From: an uncultured Sphingobacteriaceae bacterium
GTDB lineage: Bacteria > Bacteroidota > Bacteroidia > Sphingobacteriales > Sphingobacteriaceae
DNA: 64,000 nt
Direction: 5' to 3'
NCBI GenBank assembly: GCA_946480915.1
Contig: CAMLLO010000001.1
Location: 62,001 to 126,000 of the forward strand
How positions within the stretch are numbered: the stretch's first letter is position 1; each line of letters starts with the position of its first letter. Below the pieces are notes generated by a model that ran no database searches, was not told the DNA's origin, and saw only the letters and a list, made by a program, of their open reading frames with translations. Shown piece by piece: positions 1 through 8,190 of this stretch. The position numbers were made by a program, and so were the translations under genes.

Positions 1-220
1 AAGGGATTGCAAAGATAGGGTGAAATAAGTTAAGGGCAAAACAAAAAGAGAAAAAACCTTGCACCGCCTTCTGTATATAGATGAGTCTGTAGTTAGATAT
101 ATTAAGGTAAGCCTCAAATCATTTCTTGTTCCCTCTTTCAGAAGAGGATTTAGGTGGGAAAAGCATCTTTCGTCTCTGTGGTAAATGCAGTCCCGCTTTC
201 TGTTCCAAATCCTCATTACG

Positions 221-236
221 CCACCCGAAGGGGTGG
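221..236. repeat. Short GC-rich hairpin
   Basis: CCACCC-GAAG-GGGTGG is a perfect 6-bp stem with a four-base loop. It lies inside the possible interspersed repeat at 185-300 and is not followed by a T-run, so it is more likely part of the repeat than a terminator. Confidence 0.5.
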
Positions 237-334
237 CTTCATTCCGGGTTTTCCACGTCAACCGGGTTTAAAAGTGTTAAGCCGGTTCTTCGTAGGATAG
301 AGAAAACGCCGACTGCGCTCCAAAATCTGCCTGT

Positions 335-367
335 AACTTTCCAAAAGTTCCAAACTTTTGGGAAGTT
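335..367. repeat. 15-bp stem hairpin (AACTTTCCAAAAGTT type)
   Basis: AACTTTCCAAAAGTT at 335-349 pairs with AACTTTTGGGAAGTT at 353-367 over 15 positions with one G-T pair and a three-base loop. No T-run follows directly, so it is either a bidirectional terminator of an upstream gene outside the window or a mobile short hairpin. The arm resembles that of the hairpin at 62305-62337 (AACTTTCTAAAAGTT core). Confidence 0.6.
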
Positions 368-423
368 CTTATACTCTCAAAGTCATTAATTTCAAATTTT
401 AACTTTTAATAAACCACAATTCA

Positions 424-431
424 TACTTTTG
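424..431 (+). promoter_or_regulatory. Candidate -7 box for the desaturase gene
   Basis: TACTTTTG matches the Bacteroidetes -7 consensus TAnnTTTG at all fixed positions and lies about 60 bases before the GTG start at 494. No clear -33 TTTG/TTG is seen at the expected distance, so support rests on the -7 box alone. Confidence 0.45.
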
Positions 432-493
432 CGTTTTATAATCGAGCTGCAAAAATTGTAACCTCTTATATATATCTTTTTAAATTAGCATTT

Positions 494-1225
494 GTGATCA
501 TTCTCATTTTCTTTCTTTGTCATTGGTTCCTTTCTTTATTTTTCCAGACATTTTTCCTTCACCGTTACGCTTCTCATAAAATGTTCACCACCAGTAAATT
601 CTGGGAGCGTACTTTTTATGTTATGACTTGGGTTTTTCAAGGAGCGTCATTTTTAAATCCAAGAGCATATGCAATTCTGCACAGAATGCACCATGCCTAC
701 AGTGATACCGAAAAAGATCCTCATTCTCCGCACTTCTTCAGAGATGTGTTTCAAATGATGTGGGCGACAAAGGTTATTTTCCAGGATTACGTGAAATTTA
801 ATAAAGAACCTGAAACCCGTTTCAAAGGCAATTATCCCGAATGGAGAACTGTAGATTTAATGGCTTCATCTATGGTGTCGCGTCTTGGGTTTATCGTCTT
901 CTATATAGCTATTTATGTCGTTTTTGCAACTCATTGGTGGATGTTTTTACTTTTGCCAATTCATTTTGTAATGGGACCATTGCACGGCGCATTGGTAAAC
1001 TGGTGCGGACATAAATACGGGTATTCAAATTACGATAACGGCGACCATTCAAAAAATACTACACCCTTCGACTTTTTCATGCTCGGCGAGTTATTTCAAA
1101 ATAACCATCACATGCACCCAAACAGTCCGAACTTCGCTAAACGCTGGTTCGAATTCGATCCGGTGTATCCGGTATTAAAATTTATGCATTGGGCACGAAT
1201 TATTAAACTTAGAAAAGCATTATAA
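494..1225 (+). CDS. Membrane fatty acid desaturase
   Basis: A 243-residue integral-membrane desaturase of the stearoyl-CoA/acyl-lipid delta-9 type, which puts a cis double bond into fatty acyl chains and so tunes membrane fluidity. The three histidine boxes that hold the di-iron centre are visible: HRYASH at about 23-28, HRMHH at about 62-66, and NNHHMH at about 203-208. Hydrophobic segments flank boxes 1 and 2 and fill about 120-160, as expected. The start is GTG; no ATG gives a better N-terminus, and the hydrophobic helix begins at once as is usual in this family. Translation ends just before a strong terminator. It stands alone, with no ferredoxin or reductase beside it. Family assignment is firm; the exact substrate and regiochemistry cannot be read from the sequence. 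Confidence 0.9.
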   Translation: MIILIFFLCHWFLSLFFQTFFLHRYASHKMFTTSKFWERTFYVMTWVFQGASFLNPRAYAILHRMHHAYSDTEKDPHSPHFFRDVFQMMWATKVIFQDYVKFNKEPETRFKGNYPEWRTVDLMASSMVSRLGFIVFYIAIYVVFATHWWMFLLLPIHFVMGPLHGALVNWCGHKYGYSNYDNGDHSKNTTPFDFFMLGELFQNNHHMHPNSPNFAKRWFEFDPVYPVLKFMHWARIIKLRKAL

Positions 1226-1229
1226 ACAA

Positions 1230-1257
1230 AAAGCCTCCTGCAATGGAGGTTTTTTTA
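1230..1257 (+). terminator. Terminator after desaturase
   Basis: AAGCCTCC-tgcaat-GGAGGTTTTTTT forms a short GC stem followed by a run of seven T, four bases after the desaturase stop codon. Confidence 0.8.
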
Positions 1258-1330
1258 TGCTTGTTGCTTTTTTCTATGGGTTTTTGTTTATAAATTAGAT
1301 TAAACATCTATTCACAATTAAATCCGTCTT

Positions 1331-1741
1331 ATGAGTATCGCAAAAGAATTTAGGGAATTTGCCATGCGTGGCAATGTTATTGATCTTGCTGTCGGTGTTA
1401 TTATTGGTGCCTCGTTTGGTAAAATTGTTACTTCCCTGGTAGACGATATTATCATGCCGCCTATTGGCTATGTAACTGGGGGCGTTGATTTCGCCGATAA
1501 AAAAATAGTCTTAAAGCCAGAAGACGTTGTTAATAAAGTAGCTGAAGTTTCTATAAAGTATGGGAATTTCATAAATACACTACTTCAGTTTATAATTGTG
1601 GCCTTTTGTATATTTCTGATAGTAAAGCTTCTTAACTCTTTGCAAAGGAAAAAGGAAGTTGTTGAAGTCGCAGTTGTTCCTGGTAAGGAAGAAGTGTTGT
1701 TGGCTGAGATAAGGGATATATTAAAAAATCAAAAAGCTTAA
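1331..1741 (+). CDS. mscL: Large-conductance mechanosensitive channel MscL
   Basis: A 136-residue MscL, the pentameric inner-membrane pore that opens under high membrane tension and releases solutes during hypo-osmotic shock. The N-terminal amphipathic stretch ([20 protein letters not shown]) and the glycine-rich first pore helix ([12 protein letters not shown]) match the family closely. A periplasmic loop at about 48-78 and the second membrane helix at about 80-100 ([20 protein letters not shown]) follow, then a charged C-terminal bundle. Length is normal for the family. The gene is monocistronic, with its own promoter space upstream and a terminator downstream, and converges on aspS. Nothing is unusual in the pore helix. 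Confidence 0.97.
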   Translation: MSIAKEFREFAMRGNVIDLAVGVIIGASFGKIVTSLVDDIIMPPIGYVTGGVDFADKKIVLKPEDVVNKVAEVSIKYGNFINTLLQFIIVAFCIFLIVKLLNSLQRKKEVVEVAVVPGKEEVLLAEIRDILKNQKA

Positions 1742-1767
1742 TAGCACCTAATCGATATCAACTAAAT

Positions 1768-1796
1768 AAAAAAACCTCCGGATTGAGGAGGTTTTG
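1768..1796. terminator. Bidirectional terminator mscL / aspS
   Basis: AAAAAACCTCC-ggatt-GAGGAGGTTTT: a GC-rich stem with A-run on the left and T-run on the right, between convergent mscL and aspS. It can serve both strands. Confidence 0.75.
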
Positions 1797-1856
1797 CTGT
1801 TTTCTGATTCATCGAATAAACATTCACCTTGCGCAGATAGTGATTTGGTGATGCTG

Positions 1857-3602
1857 CTAAACCGTAGTTTTTATACTTAACTCCTTCAATTGCTCCTCAG
1901 AGATGGTTGAAGGCGAATCAATCATTACGTCCTTACCTGAATTGTTTTTCGGGAATGCGATTACATCCCTGATGGAATCCAGTCCTGCGAAAATTGATAC
2001 CAGGCGGTCGAAACCAAAGGCAATACCGCCGTGCGGAGGAGCTCCAAATTCAAATGCCTCCATTAGGAAGCCAAACTGCTTTTGCGCCTCTTCGGGACTA
2101 AAACCCAGGTGTTTAAACATCAGACTCTGCAGCGCTCTGTCGTGAATACGAATAGAACCTCCGCCTATTTCAGTTCCGTTGATCACTAAATCGTACGCAT
2201 TGGCTCTTACTTCCCCAGGTTTGGTGTCAAGTAAAGCAATATCTTCAGGCTTCGGTGAAGTGAAAGGGTGGTGCATTGCATGATAACGGGCATGTTCTTC
2301 ATCCCATTCTAATAATGGAAAATCGACTACCCAAAGTGGAGAAAACTTATTCTTGTCACGCAAGCCTAAGCGGGTCCCCATTTCAAGGCGAAGCTCATTT
2401 AATTGTTTACGAACTTTATCGGTTGATCCCGCCATTACCAGAACCAAATCTCCGGGTTCTGTTTTAAAAGCCGCAGACCATTGCTTTAAAGCATCTTCGT
2501 TATAGAATTTATCTACTGATGATTTCAACGTTCCATCAGTATTGTGACGCATATAAATCAAGCCTGTACCACCAATTTGAGGACGTTTGATAAAATCAGT
2601 TAACTCATCTAATTGCTTCCGGGTGTATTCGGCACAGCCTTTTGCATTGATTCCTACAACAAGTTCAGCATTATCAAACACAGGAAAGCCGAGGCCTTTC
2701 ACAACATCATTTACTTCGACAAATTGCATTTCGAAACGAGTGTCAGGTTTATCTGAGCCATATAAACGCATCGCGTCCGCATAATCCATGCGAGGTACGC
2801 TGCCAATATCAATACCTTTCACTTTTTTGAACATATGATTGATCAAACCTTCGAACAGGTTCAAAATATCCTCTTGTTCAATAAAGGCCATTTCACAGTC
2901 TATCTGAGTAAATTCTGGCTGACGATCTGCCCGTAAATCTTCATCGCGAAAGCATTTTACTATTTGAAAGTAGCGGTCAAACCCAGAAACCATTAATAGC
3001 TGCTTAAATGTTTGCGGAGATTGCGGAAGTGCATAAAACTCACCTGGATTCATTCTGCTGGGCACCACAAAATCACGGGCACCTTCAGGTGTCGATTTTA
3101 TAAGTACCGGCGTCTCAACCTCAAGGAAGTTCTGATCATCTAAATATTTTCGGATTTCCTGAGCCATTTTATGGCGTAGGATCAGATTATTTCTAACCGG
3201 TGCACGACGCAGATCCAGGTAACGGTATTTCATTCTTAAATCCTCGCCACCATCGGTCTCATCTTCAATCAAAAACGGAGGAAGTTTTGCTTCATTTAAT
3301 ACCTCAATAGAAGAAATTTTTATTTCAATATCCCCTGTAGGAATTTTAGGGTTTTTACTGGTTCGCTCAATTACTTTACCGGTAACTTTAATTACATATT
3401 CTCGCGAAAGTCCGCGAGCCTGCTCACTCAGAGCCGGATCCTCATCCATATTAATAAGGAGTTGAGTGATTCCGTATCTGTCCCGAACATCGATAAAGGT
3501 CATTCCTCCTAAATCGCGCGACTTTTGTACCCATCCTGCAAGGGTTACTTCTTTGCCTAAATCGTTTATCGTTAATTCACCGCAAGTATGAGTTCTATGC
3601 AT
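1857..3602 (-). CDS. aspS: Aspartyl-tRNA synthetase
   Basis: A 581-residue class II aspartyl-tRNA synthetase of the bacterial type, charging tRNA-Asp with aspartate in the cytoplasm. An N-terminal OB-fold anticodon-binding domain occupies about 1-105 ([20 protein letters not shown]). The class II core follows with motif 2 ([18 protein letters not shown], about 218-235) and motif 3 ([10 protein letters not shown], near residue 530). The GAD insertion domain lies between about 290 and 410. Length equals that of other bacterial AspRS and sets it apart from the shorter archaeal form. Whether it is discriminating or also charges tRNA-Asn cannot be told here, as gatCAB and asnS are not in view. The start is preceded by a well-placed promoter at 3621-3653. 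Confidence 0.97.
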   Translation of the reverse strand: MHRTHTCGELTINDLGKEVTLAGWVQKSRDLGGMTFIDVRDRYGITQLLINMDEDPALSEQARGLSREYVIKVTGKVIERTSKNPKIPTGDIEIKISSIEVLNEAKLPPFLIEDETDGGEDLRMKYRYLDLRRAPVRNNLILRHKMAQEIRKYLDDQNFLEVETPVLIKSTPEGARDFVVPSRMNPGEFYALPQSPQTFKQLLMVSGFDRYFQIVKCFRDEDLRADRQPEFTQIDCEMAFIEQEDILNLFEGLINHMFKKVKGIDIGSVPRMDYADAMRLYGSDKPDTRFEMQFVEVNDVVKGLGFPVFDNAELVVGINAKGCAEYTRKQLDELTDFIKRPQIGGTGLIYMRHNTDGTLKSSVDKFYNEDALKQWSAAFKTEPGDLVLVMAGSTDKVRKQLNELRLEMGTRLGLRDKNKFSPLWVVDFPLLEWDEEHARYHAMHHPFTSPKPEDIALLDTKPGEVRANAYDLVINGTEIGGGSIRIHDRALQSLMFKHLGFSPEEAQKQFGFLMEAFEFGAPPHGGIAFGFDRLVSIFAGLDSIRDVIAFPKNNSGKDVMIDSPSTISEEQLKELSIKTTV

Positions 3603-3620
3603 AATATTATGTTAGGGATG

Positions 3621-3653
3621 CAAAAGTAGGTTTTTTGGTGTTAATATGACAAA
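3621..3653 (-). promoter_or_regulatory. aspS promoter (-33/-7)
   Basis: On the minus strand TTTG (3653-3650) is followed after 21 bases by TACTTTTG (3628-3621), a full match to the Bacteroidetes -33/-7 consensus, 18 bases before the aspS start codon. Confidence 0.75.
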
Positions 3654-3727
3654 TTAGAATATCCATTGAACGGTTATCGAGGATCTACTCATCTTTAAGA
3701 GCATTTCTTCGCAATCGTAAAAGGCCT

Positions 3728-4513
3728 TTAAACGGTCACATATCCTTCAAATACAAACTTTGCAGGACCTTCGAGAAAGATATCACTGTATTTTGAACCG
3801 TCATAGTCGAAACGAATATTTAGTTCGCCGCCGAGAACTTTAATAGGAGTAGTAATCTTTCCTGTTTGATTTTTATGCTTTGCCATAGCTAAAGCCACTG
3901 CGGTAACACCAGTACCGCATGCATAAGTTTCATCCTCAACGCCACGTTCGTATGTCCTTACAAAATAACGATCGCCTAAATCTTCTACGAAATTTATGTT
4001 GATGCCTTCAGCTTTGTAAATATCATTATATCTTATCGCCTTACCTTCCGAGTAAACATCTTTATCAGACAAATTACTGGTGCATTGGACGAAATGAGGT
4101 GATCCGGTATTGAGCACATAAGCTTCTCCATCTGTCTTAACAACATCTACATCAATCATTTGCAAGCTTACCCAATCGCCTGAACCCGAAATTTTGGCAT
4201 AATGAGGACCATCGACTGCCAAAAAGTTAGTTTCGGTTTCGAAAATATTAAGGTGTTTTGCAAATGCCACAATGCACCTTCCGCCGTTACCGCACATGCT
4301 ACTTGGATTGCCATCAGCGTTATAATAAACCATCTCGAAATCATATCCTTGAATCTTCTGAAGAAACATGATACCGTCGCCGCCAATACCGAATCTCCGA
4401 TCGCATAGTTGAGCCAATAACGCTGGTTGGTGATGATCGAAACCGATTTCCCGGTTATCAATGAGGATAAAATCGTTTCCCGCTCCCTGGTATTTAAAAA
4501 AGTGTAATTTCAT
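3728..4513 (-). CDS. dapF: Diaminopimelate epimerase
   Basis: DapF interconverts LL- and meso-diaminopimelate, the last steps toward lysine and peptidoglycan precursor. From the start chosen here the protein has 261 residues and begins MKLHFFKYQGAGNDF, the conserved N-terminus of the family. The two catalytic cysteines are at about 74 (SSMCGNGGRC) and 199 (YACGTGVTA), each in its signature. The frame stays open to 4612, but the extra 33 residues have no family counterpart and a promoter-like sequence (4527-4560) lies inside that extension, so the internal ATG at 4513-4511 is preferred. The gene is flanked by aspS on the same strand and a divergent protease gene. Confidence 0.95.
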   Translation of the reverse strand: MKLHFFKYQGAGNDFILIDNREIGFDHHQPALLAQLCDRRFGIGGDGIMFLQKIQGYDFEMVYYNADGNPSSMCGNGGRCIVAFAKHLNIFETETNFLAVDGPHYAKISGSGDWVSLQMIDVDVVKTDGEAYVLNTGSPHFVQCTSNLSDKDVYSEGKAIRYNDIYKAEGININFVEDLGDRYFVRTYERGVEDETYACGTGVTAVALAMAKHKNQTGKITTPIKVLGGELNIRFDYDGSKYSDIFLEGPAKFVFEGYVTV

Positions 4514-4526
4514 CAATACAAGATTA

Positions 4527-4560
4527 CAAAATTGTGGAAGGATATTTGTTCTACAAAAAA
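4527..4560 (-). promoter_or_regulatory. dapF promoter candidate (-33/-7)
   Basis: On the minus strand TTTTTTG (4560-4554), 19 bases, then CAATTTTG (4534-4527) matches the -33/-7 pattern with one mismatch in the -7 box. It supports the start at 4513 rather than the longer frame. Confidence 0.6.
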
Positions 4561-4641
4561 CATAATCCGGTAAATTCCTTCGTCCGAAAGTTTTTAAATT
4601 TCTATTTAACAATATTTAACAGTTTTGGACGCATGTTGCTA

Positions 4642-4673
4642 TTGGATTTAACGTTAAAGTGGTATTAAATTTG
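4642..4673 (+). promoter_or_regulatory. Promoter of the HtrA-type protease gene
   Basis: TTG at 4642-4644, 21 bases, then TAAATTTG at 4666-4673, a full -7 match. The box lies downstream of an alternative start at 4659, so translation must begin later, at 4707. Confidence 0.65.
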
Positions 4674-4706
4674 ACATACGAGAAAAAAAAATCGAGGTAT
4701 ACATAT

Positions 4707-6245
4707 ATGAAGAAGATAGGAATAACTCTTTTAACTGCATTTATAGGCGGTGCAGTAGCGGTTGGTAGTTATAAGCTGATCGAGAACAAATACGCTGACA
4801 CAATGGGTCTTGAGGAAAGACAGAAAGTTTATTTTGCGAATAATCCGGTCAATGTTTCATCAGCTGGTGATGTTGATTTTGTGCAGGCCGCTGGAGCAGT
4901 TACACCAGCGGTAGTACACATTCAAACTACATACGATGCATCAAGTCAGGATCGGGGAGGAAGTGATCCGATGGAAGACATGTTCAGAGACTTCTTCGGA
5001 GCGCCAAGAGGTAACGGAGGTCAACGCGTTCCGCAGCGTGCTTCAGGATCAGGAGTTATAGTTACACCTGATGGATATATTATTACGAATAATCACGTCG
5101 TAGAGAACGCCAGCAAAATCGAAATTATATTGACTGATAACCGGTCTTATGAAGCAAAGGTTATCGGTACCGATCCAAATACAGATTTAGCGCTCGTGAA
5201 GGTAAACGCTAAAAATTTACCAGTTGTTAAATTAGGAAACTCCGACAATGTGAAAGTAGGAGAATGGGTGCTTGCGGTTGGATATCCTTTTACCTTACAA
5301 AGTACAGTAACGGCAGGTATTGTTAGTGCTAAAGGGCGCAGCATTGGTATTTTAGGTGAGAGTAATAATGAGCGGAATTTCCGTAGCCAGGGACAAGATG
5401 ATGCACCAAGAGTTAATTCGGCCATTGAATCTTTTATTCAAACTGATGCGGCCATAAATCGTGGAAATAGTGGTGGTGCTTTGGTGAATACCCAAGGCGA
5501 ATTGATCGGAATTAACGCAGCTATTGCTTCTCAAAGTGGAAATTATGAAGGTTATGGCTTTGCAATCCCGGTGAACCTTGCTAAAAAAATCATGGACGAC
5601 TTTATTAAGTTTGGAAGTGTGAAGCGAGGATTTGTTGGAGTGACATTTAATGAGCTGAATGCAAGCACGGCGAAAGAACTTGGTGTGTCTCAAGTCAGTG
5701 GACTGTATGTTAATGAAGTTGTAGAAGGTGGTGGTGCACAGGCTGCAGGTTTGAAAAAAGGAGATATCATCACAAAAGTGGATGGCATCAGAATTCTAAA
5801 CTCTTCTGATCTGCAGGAAAAAGTTGGAAGACTTCGTCCTGGAGATAAAGTTCAGTTGAGCTACATGAGAGATGGTAATGAACGAACAACGTCGGTTACA
5901 TTGAAGGGCGAAAGTTCTGTGAAAGTAGCTTCGAATGCTAACAACGCGGAGGCAAATGCAATTCTTTCATCCTTGGGCGGTAATTTTGCATCGCTAACGC
6001 CAGCGCAAAAACAACGCATGAAAGTAAACTCTGGAATATTAGTGGCAGGCGCTCGTCCCGGTGGTTTACTTTACGAGAACTCTATCACAAAAGGAACTAT
6101 AATTACCCACATAAATGGTAAACCTGTAAATAAGGTGGAAGATGTAGAAGCAGCCGTTGTCGCATCTAAAAATAATATGATGCGAATTGATGGGGTTACT
6201 ACAGATGGAGCCAGATTTATGGTGACTTTCCCGGTAATGCAGTAA
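4707..6245 (+). CDS. Do/DegQ-type periplasmic serine protease
   Basis: An HtrA-family protease-chaperone that degrades misfolded envelope proteins. With the start at 4707 it has 512 residues and an N-terminal membrane anchor or uncleaved signal (KKIGITLLTAFIGGAVAVGS, about 2-21). The trypsin-like catalytic triad is His130 (TNNHVVENA), Asp160 (DPNTDLALV) and Ser255 (NRGNSGGAL). A first PDZ domain covers about 305-395 (GFVGVTF then GLKKGDIITKVDG) and a second, shorter PDZ ends the protein (GTIITHINGKPV). The upstream in-frame codon at 4659 is unlikely because the promoter overlaps it. It is monocistronic with a terminator at 6266. Bacteroidetes usually carry such a DegP/DegQ-like protein; calling it DegP or DegQ specifically is not justified. 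Confidence 0.93.
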   Translation: MKKIGITLLTAFIGGAVAVGSYKLIENKYADTMGLEERQKVYFANNPVNVSSAGDVDFVQAAGAVTPAVVHIQTTYDASSQDRGGSDPMEDMFRDFFGAPRGNGGQRVPQRASGSGVIVTPDGYIITNNHVVENASKIEIILTDNRSYEAKVIGTDPNTDLALVKVNAKNLPVVKLGNSDNVKVGEWVLAVGYPFTLQSTVTAGIVSAKGRSIGILGESNNERNFRSQGQDDAPRVNSAIESFIQTDAAINRGNSGGALVNTQGELIGINAAIASQSGNYEGYGFAIPVNLAKKIMDDFIKFGSVKRGFVGVTFNELNASTAKELGVSQVSGLYVNEVVEGGGAQAAGLKKGDIITKVDGIRILNSSDLQEKVGRLRPGDKVQLSYMRDGNERTTSVTLKGESSVKVASNANNAEANAILSSLGGNFASLTPAQKQRMKVNSGILVAGARPGGLLYENSITKGTIITHINGKPVNKVEDVEAAVVASKNNMMRIDGVTTDGARFMVTFPVMQ

Positions 6246-6265
6246 TTGAATAAAAAATGATTTCT

Positions 6266-6298
6266 AAAGCCTTTCGTTTTAAACGGAAGGCTTTTTTT
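6266..6298 (+). terminator. Terminator after the HtrA-type protease
   Basis: AAAGCCTTTCGTTT and AAACGGAAGGCTTT pair over 14 positions with one mismatch, followed by a run of T. The next gene starts 12 bases later, so it needs a promoter within or before this structure. Confidence 0.8.
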
Positions 6299-6309
6299 AT
6301 TTTTACAGC

Positions 6310-6987
6310 ATGAGTTTGGCCGGAATGAGATGGGTTTTCTTGAATCAAAATTTAATATTACATCCCAAAAAAGCAATTTTTTGGGAGGAGCAGCAAGCCT
6401 TAATAATCTCCGATTTGCATATTGGCAAGGTTGGGCATTTTCGAAAAGCCGGAATTGCTATCCCTAAACTTATGGAACAGGAAGAGCTTGCTTTGCTTTC
6501 CGACCTGATTCATGAATTTAAGCCGGCGAAACTGATTTTTCTGGGCGACCTTTTCCACAGTGATATAAATAATGATTGGAACTGGTTGCAGTTGTGGCGA
6601 GACTTGTATCCTGCAATACAAATGATACTTGTGCAGGGGAATCATGATATTCTACATCCCGACTATTATGAACAGGCCGGCTTCGAAATTCACAGTACTC
6701 TATTAATCAGTCCTTTTTTATTTGTGCATGATAAGAAGGATTACGAATTTCCTCCGGAAGGGGTGTATGTTTTGAGCGGTCATATTCATCCTGCAGTTCG
6801 GTTGAGAGGCAAAGCCCGTCAGAGTTTATTGCTATCGTGTTTTTCTTTCGGCAAAAATGCGGCAATTCTACCTGCTTTTGGAAAATTTACCGGAAAATGC
6901 TGTCTTAAAGAAAACGAAGAGGATACTGTTTTTGGAGTGTTGAACGAAAAAGTCATTTTGTTGAAGACTGCCGTAGAAAGTCATTAA
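6310..6987 (+). CDS. PdeM-like metallophosphoesterase
   Basis: A 225-residue calcineurin-like phosphoesterase, SbcD/Mre11-related. The metal-binding motifs are in order: DLH at 35-37 (ISDLHIGKVGHF), GD at 79-80 (FLGDLFHSD), GNHD at 110-113 and GHIH at 157-160. The short length, the LHIGK motif and the FxKAGI stretch match the ligase-associated DNA damage response endonuclease PdeM. In many bacteria PdeM sits beside an Lhr-like helicase, an exonuclease and an ATP-dependent ligase; none is adjacent here, so the name rests on the protein alone. Cytoplasmic, no signal peptide. Confidence 0.8.
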   Translation: MSLAGMRWVFLNQNLILHPKKAIFWEEQQALIISDLHIGKVGHFRKAGIAIPKLMEQEELALLSDLIHEFKPAKLIFLGDLFHSDINNDWNWLQLWRDLYPAIQMILVQGNHDILHPDYYEQAGFEIHSTLLISPFLFVHDKKDYEFPPEGVYVLSGHIHPAVRLRGKARQSLLLSCFSFGKNAAILPAFGKFTGKCCLKENEEDTVFGVLNEKVILLKTAVESH

Positions 6988-7258
6988 AATATATTCAAAG
7001 ATACTGTGATTGCTTCATCATTTTCACCTCTTATTTCTACGAAGGCGTGATATATTGTATGATTGAGCAAGAATCTTGTTAGTGTATGTTACTGCGGGTG
7101 CTATAATTTGTATATTTTTTTAATTCAGCTGCTTTTCTAGGTTGTTATTCTCTTTTTTATAGTAGAATTATCCGATTTGATAAAAAAATGTAGAGGATTC
7201 ATTGAAAATAATACTTCTTTTTCTTCATTTTATCAAAACAAAATAAGCGTTTAAGTAT

Positions 7259-7275
7259 TTTAGAACGTTTCTAAA
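7259..7275. promoter_or_regulatory. Near-palindrome upstream of sdh operon
   Basis: TTTAGA-ACGTT-TCTAAA has perfect 6-bp outer arms around a five-base centre and lies about 57 bases before the -7 box of the sdh operon. It looks like a dimeric regulator site; the regulator is unknown. Confidence 0.4.
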
Positions 7276-7331
7276 TAAATTAAATCTCTTTCAGAAGCTA
7301 AAAACGATTATATAACTAAGGTCATTTTAAA

Positions 7332-7339
7332 TACTTTTG
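7332..7339 (+). promoter_or_regulatory. -7 box of the sdh operon
   Basis: TACTTTTG matches TAnnTTTG fully and lies 30 bases before the sdhC start. No clean -33 TTG is present at the usual distance. Confidence 0.5.
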
Positions 7340-7369
7340 CACTTCTAAATATAAATCAAACAAAAAGTA

Positions 7370-8155
7370 ATGAGCAGTTTCACAAAAACTTTCTCCTCAA
7401 CTCTGGGAAAGAAATTGATTATGAGCTTAACAGGATTGTTTCTGGCCCTGTTTCTCGTCGTCCATCTTATCGGAAACTTACAGCTGTTTAAAGATGATGC
7501 AGGTAAGGCTTTTAATGAGTATTCATATTTTATGACTCATTTTCCGCCAATTAAGATCGTTTCCTATCTTCTTTATGCGTCTATTATCCTGCATGCGGTA
7601 TATGCTTTGGTAATCACCTGGTACAACAAAAAAGCAAGACCAGTAGCTTATGCGCAGTATAACGGATCTGCAAACAGTTCATGGAGTTCCAGAAATATGG
7701 GCATTTTAGGTACCATCCTTTTAATCTTTATTGTAGTTCACATGAGTAATTTCTGGGCTCAATATCATTGGGGAGGACTTCCTTACACCAAATACGAAAC
7801 GGCACTTCAAAATCCGGATGCGGTTCGGGTTACAGAATTACCTGTTTCAGATGTAGAAGTAATGCACTCATCTTATGTTGATGCGCAAAGCCAAACTCAA
7901 ATAGTAGTAGCCAAAGACCTTTATAAAGTTGTTACCTCGGCATTCAGCCAGTTATGGTATGTAATCCTTTATGTAATCGCTATGATTGCCATGGGATTCC
8001 ACCTTTATCATGGTTTTCAAAGTGGTTTTCAAACATTAGGATTTGATCATAATAAATACTTCCCGGCCATTAAATTTCTTGGCTTATGGGTTTTCAGTAT
8101 TATTATCCCGGCCATGTTTGCCGCAATGCCAATTTACATATATTTAACACGATAG
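7370..8155 (+). CDS. sdhC: Succinate dehydrogenase cytochrome b subunit
   Basis: A 261-residue membrane anchor of the B-type succinate:quinone oxidoreductase (cytochrome b558 family), holding haem and passing electrons between SdhB and menaquinone. Five hydrophobic segments are visible at about 17-35, 60-82, 113-133, 187-210 and 232-258. Candidate haem-ligand histidines lie in LVVHLIG (about 26-28), ILHAVYA, VVHMSNFW and FHLYHGF. It is the single fused anchor typical of Bacteroidetes, with no separate sdhD. First gene of sdhCAB; sdhA follows after 35 bases. Confidence 0.95.
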   Translation: MSSFTKTFSSTLGKKLIMSLTGLFLALFLVVHLIGNLQLFKDDAGKAFNEYSYFMTHFPPIKIVSYLLYASIILHAVYALVITWYNKKARPVAYAQYNGSANSSWSSRNMGILGTILLIFIVVHMSNFWAQYHWGGLPYTKYETALQNPDAVRVTELPVSDVEVMHSSYVDAQSQTQIVVAKDLYKVVTSAFSQLWYVILYVIAMIAMGFHLYHGFQSGFQTLGFDHNKYFPAIKFLGLWVFSIIIPAMFAAMPIYIYLTR

Positions 8156-8190
8156 ATTGATCCTCCCTTATCGGGATACAAATAAATTCT

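Larger units (their letters stand above)
1..493. other. Non-coding left edge with hairpins
   Basis: I see no convincing gene here. An 87-codon open frame at 126-389 has unlikely composition (many Ser, Lys, Phe, no family resemblance) and is crossed by two hairpins, so I do not call it. The stretch 185-300 (GCAGTCCCGCTTTC, then two copies of CCGGGTTT) looks like the kind of non-coding interspersed repeat found between genes in Sphingobacteriaceae; this is an impression from memory, not a search. Hairpins are listed separately. A TACTTTTG box near the right end probably starts the desaturase transcript. Confidence 0.5.
6988..7369. other. AT-rich gene-free region before sdhC
   Basis: No gene seen. 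The stretch holds an inverted pair TTTGATAAAA (7176-7185) / TTTTATCAAA (7228-7237), a near-palindrome TTTAGAACGTTTCTAAA at 7259-7275, and a -7-like TACTTTTG at 7332-7339. It is probably the promoter and regulatory region of the succinate dehydrogenase operon; the palindrome is a candidate regulator site. Confidence 0.6.

Noticed and set aside
126..389. An 87-codon open frame at the left edge
   Set aside because: No recognisable family, poor composition, and two hairpins run through it; more likely non-coding repeat sequence.
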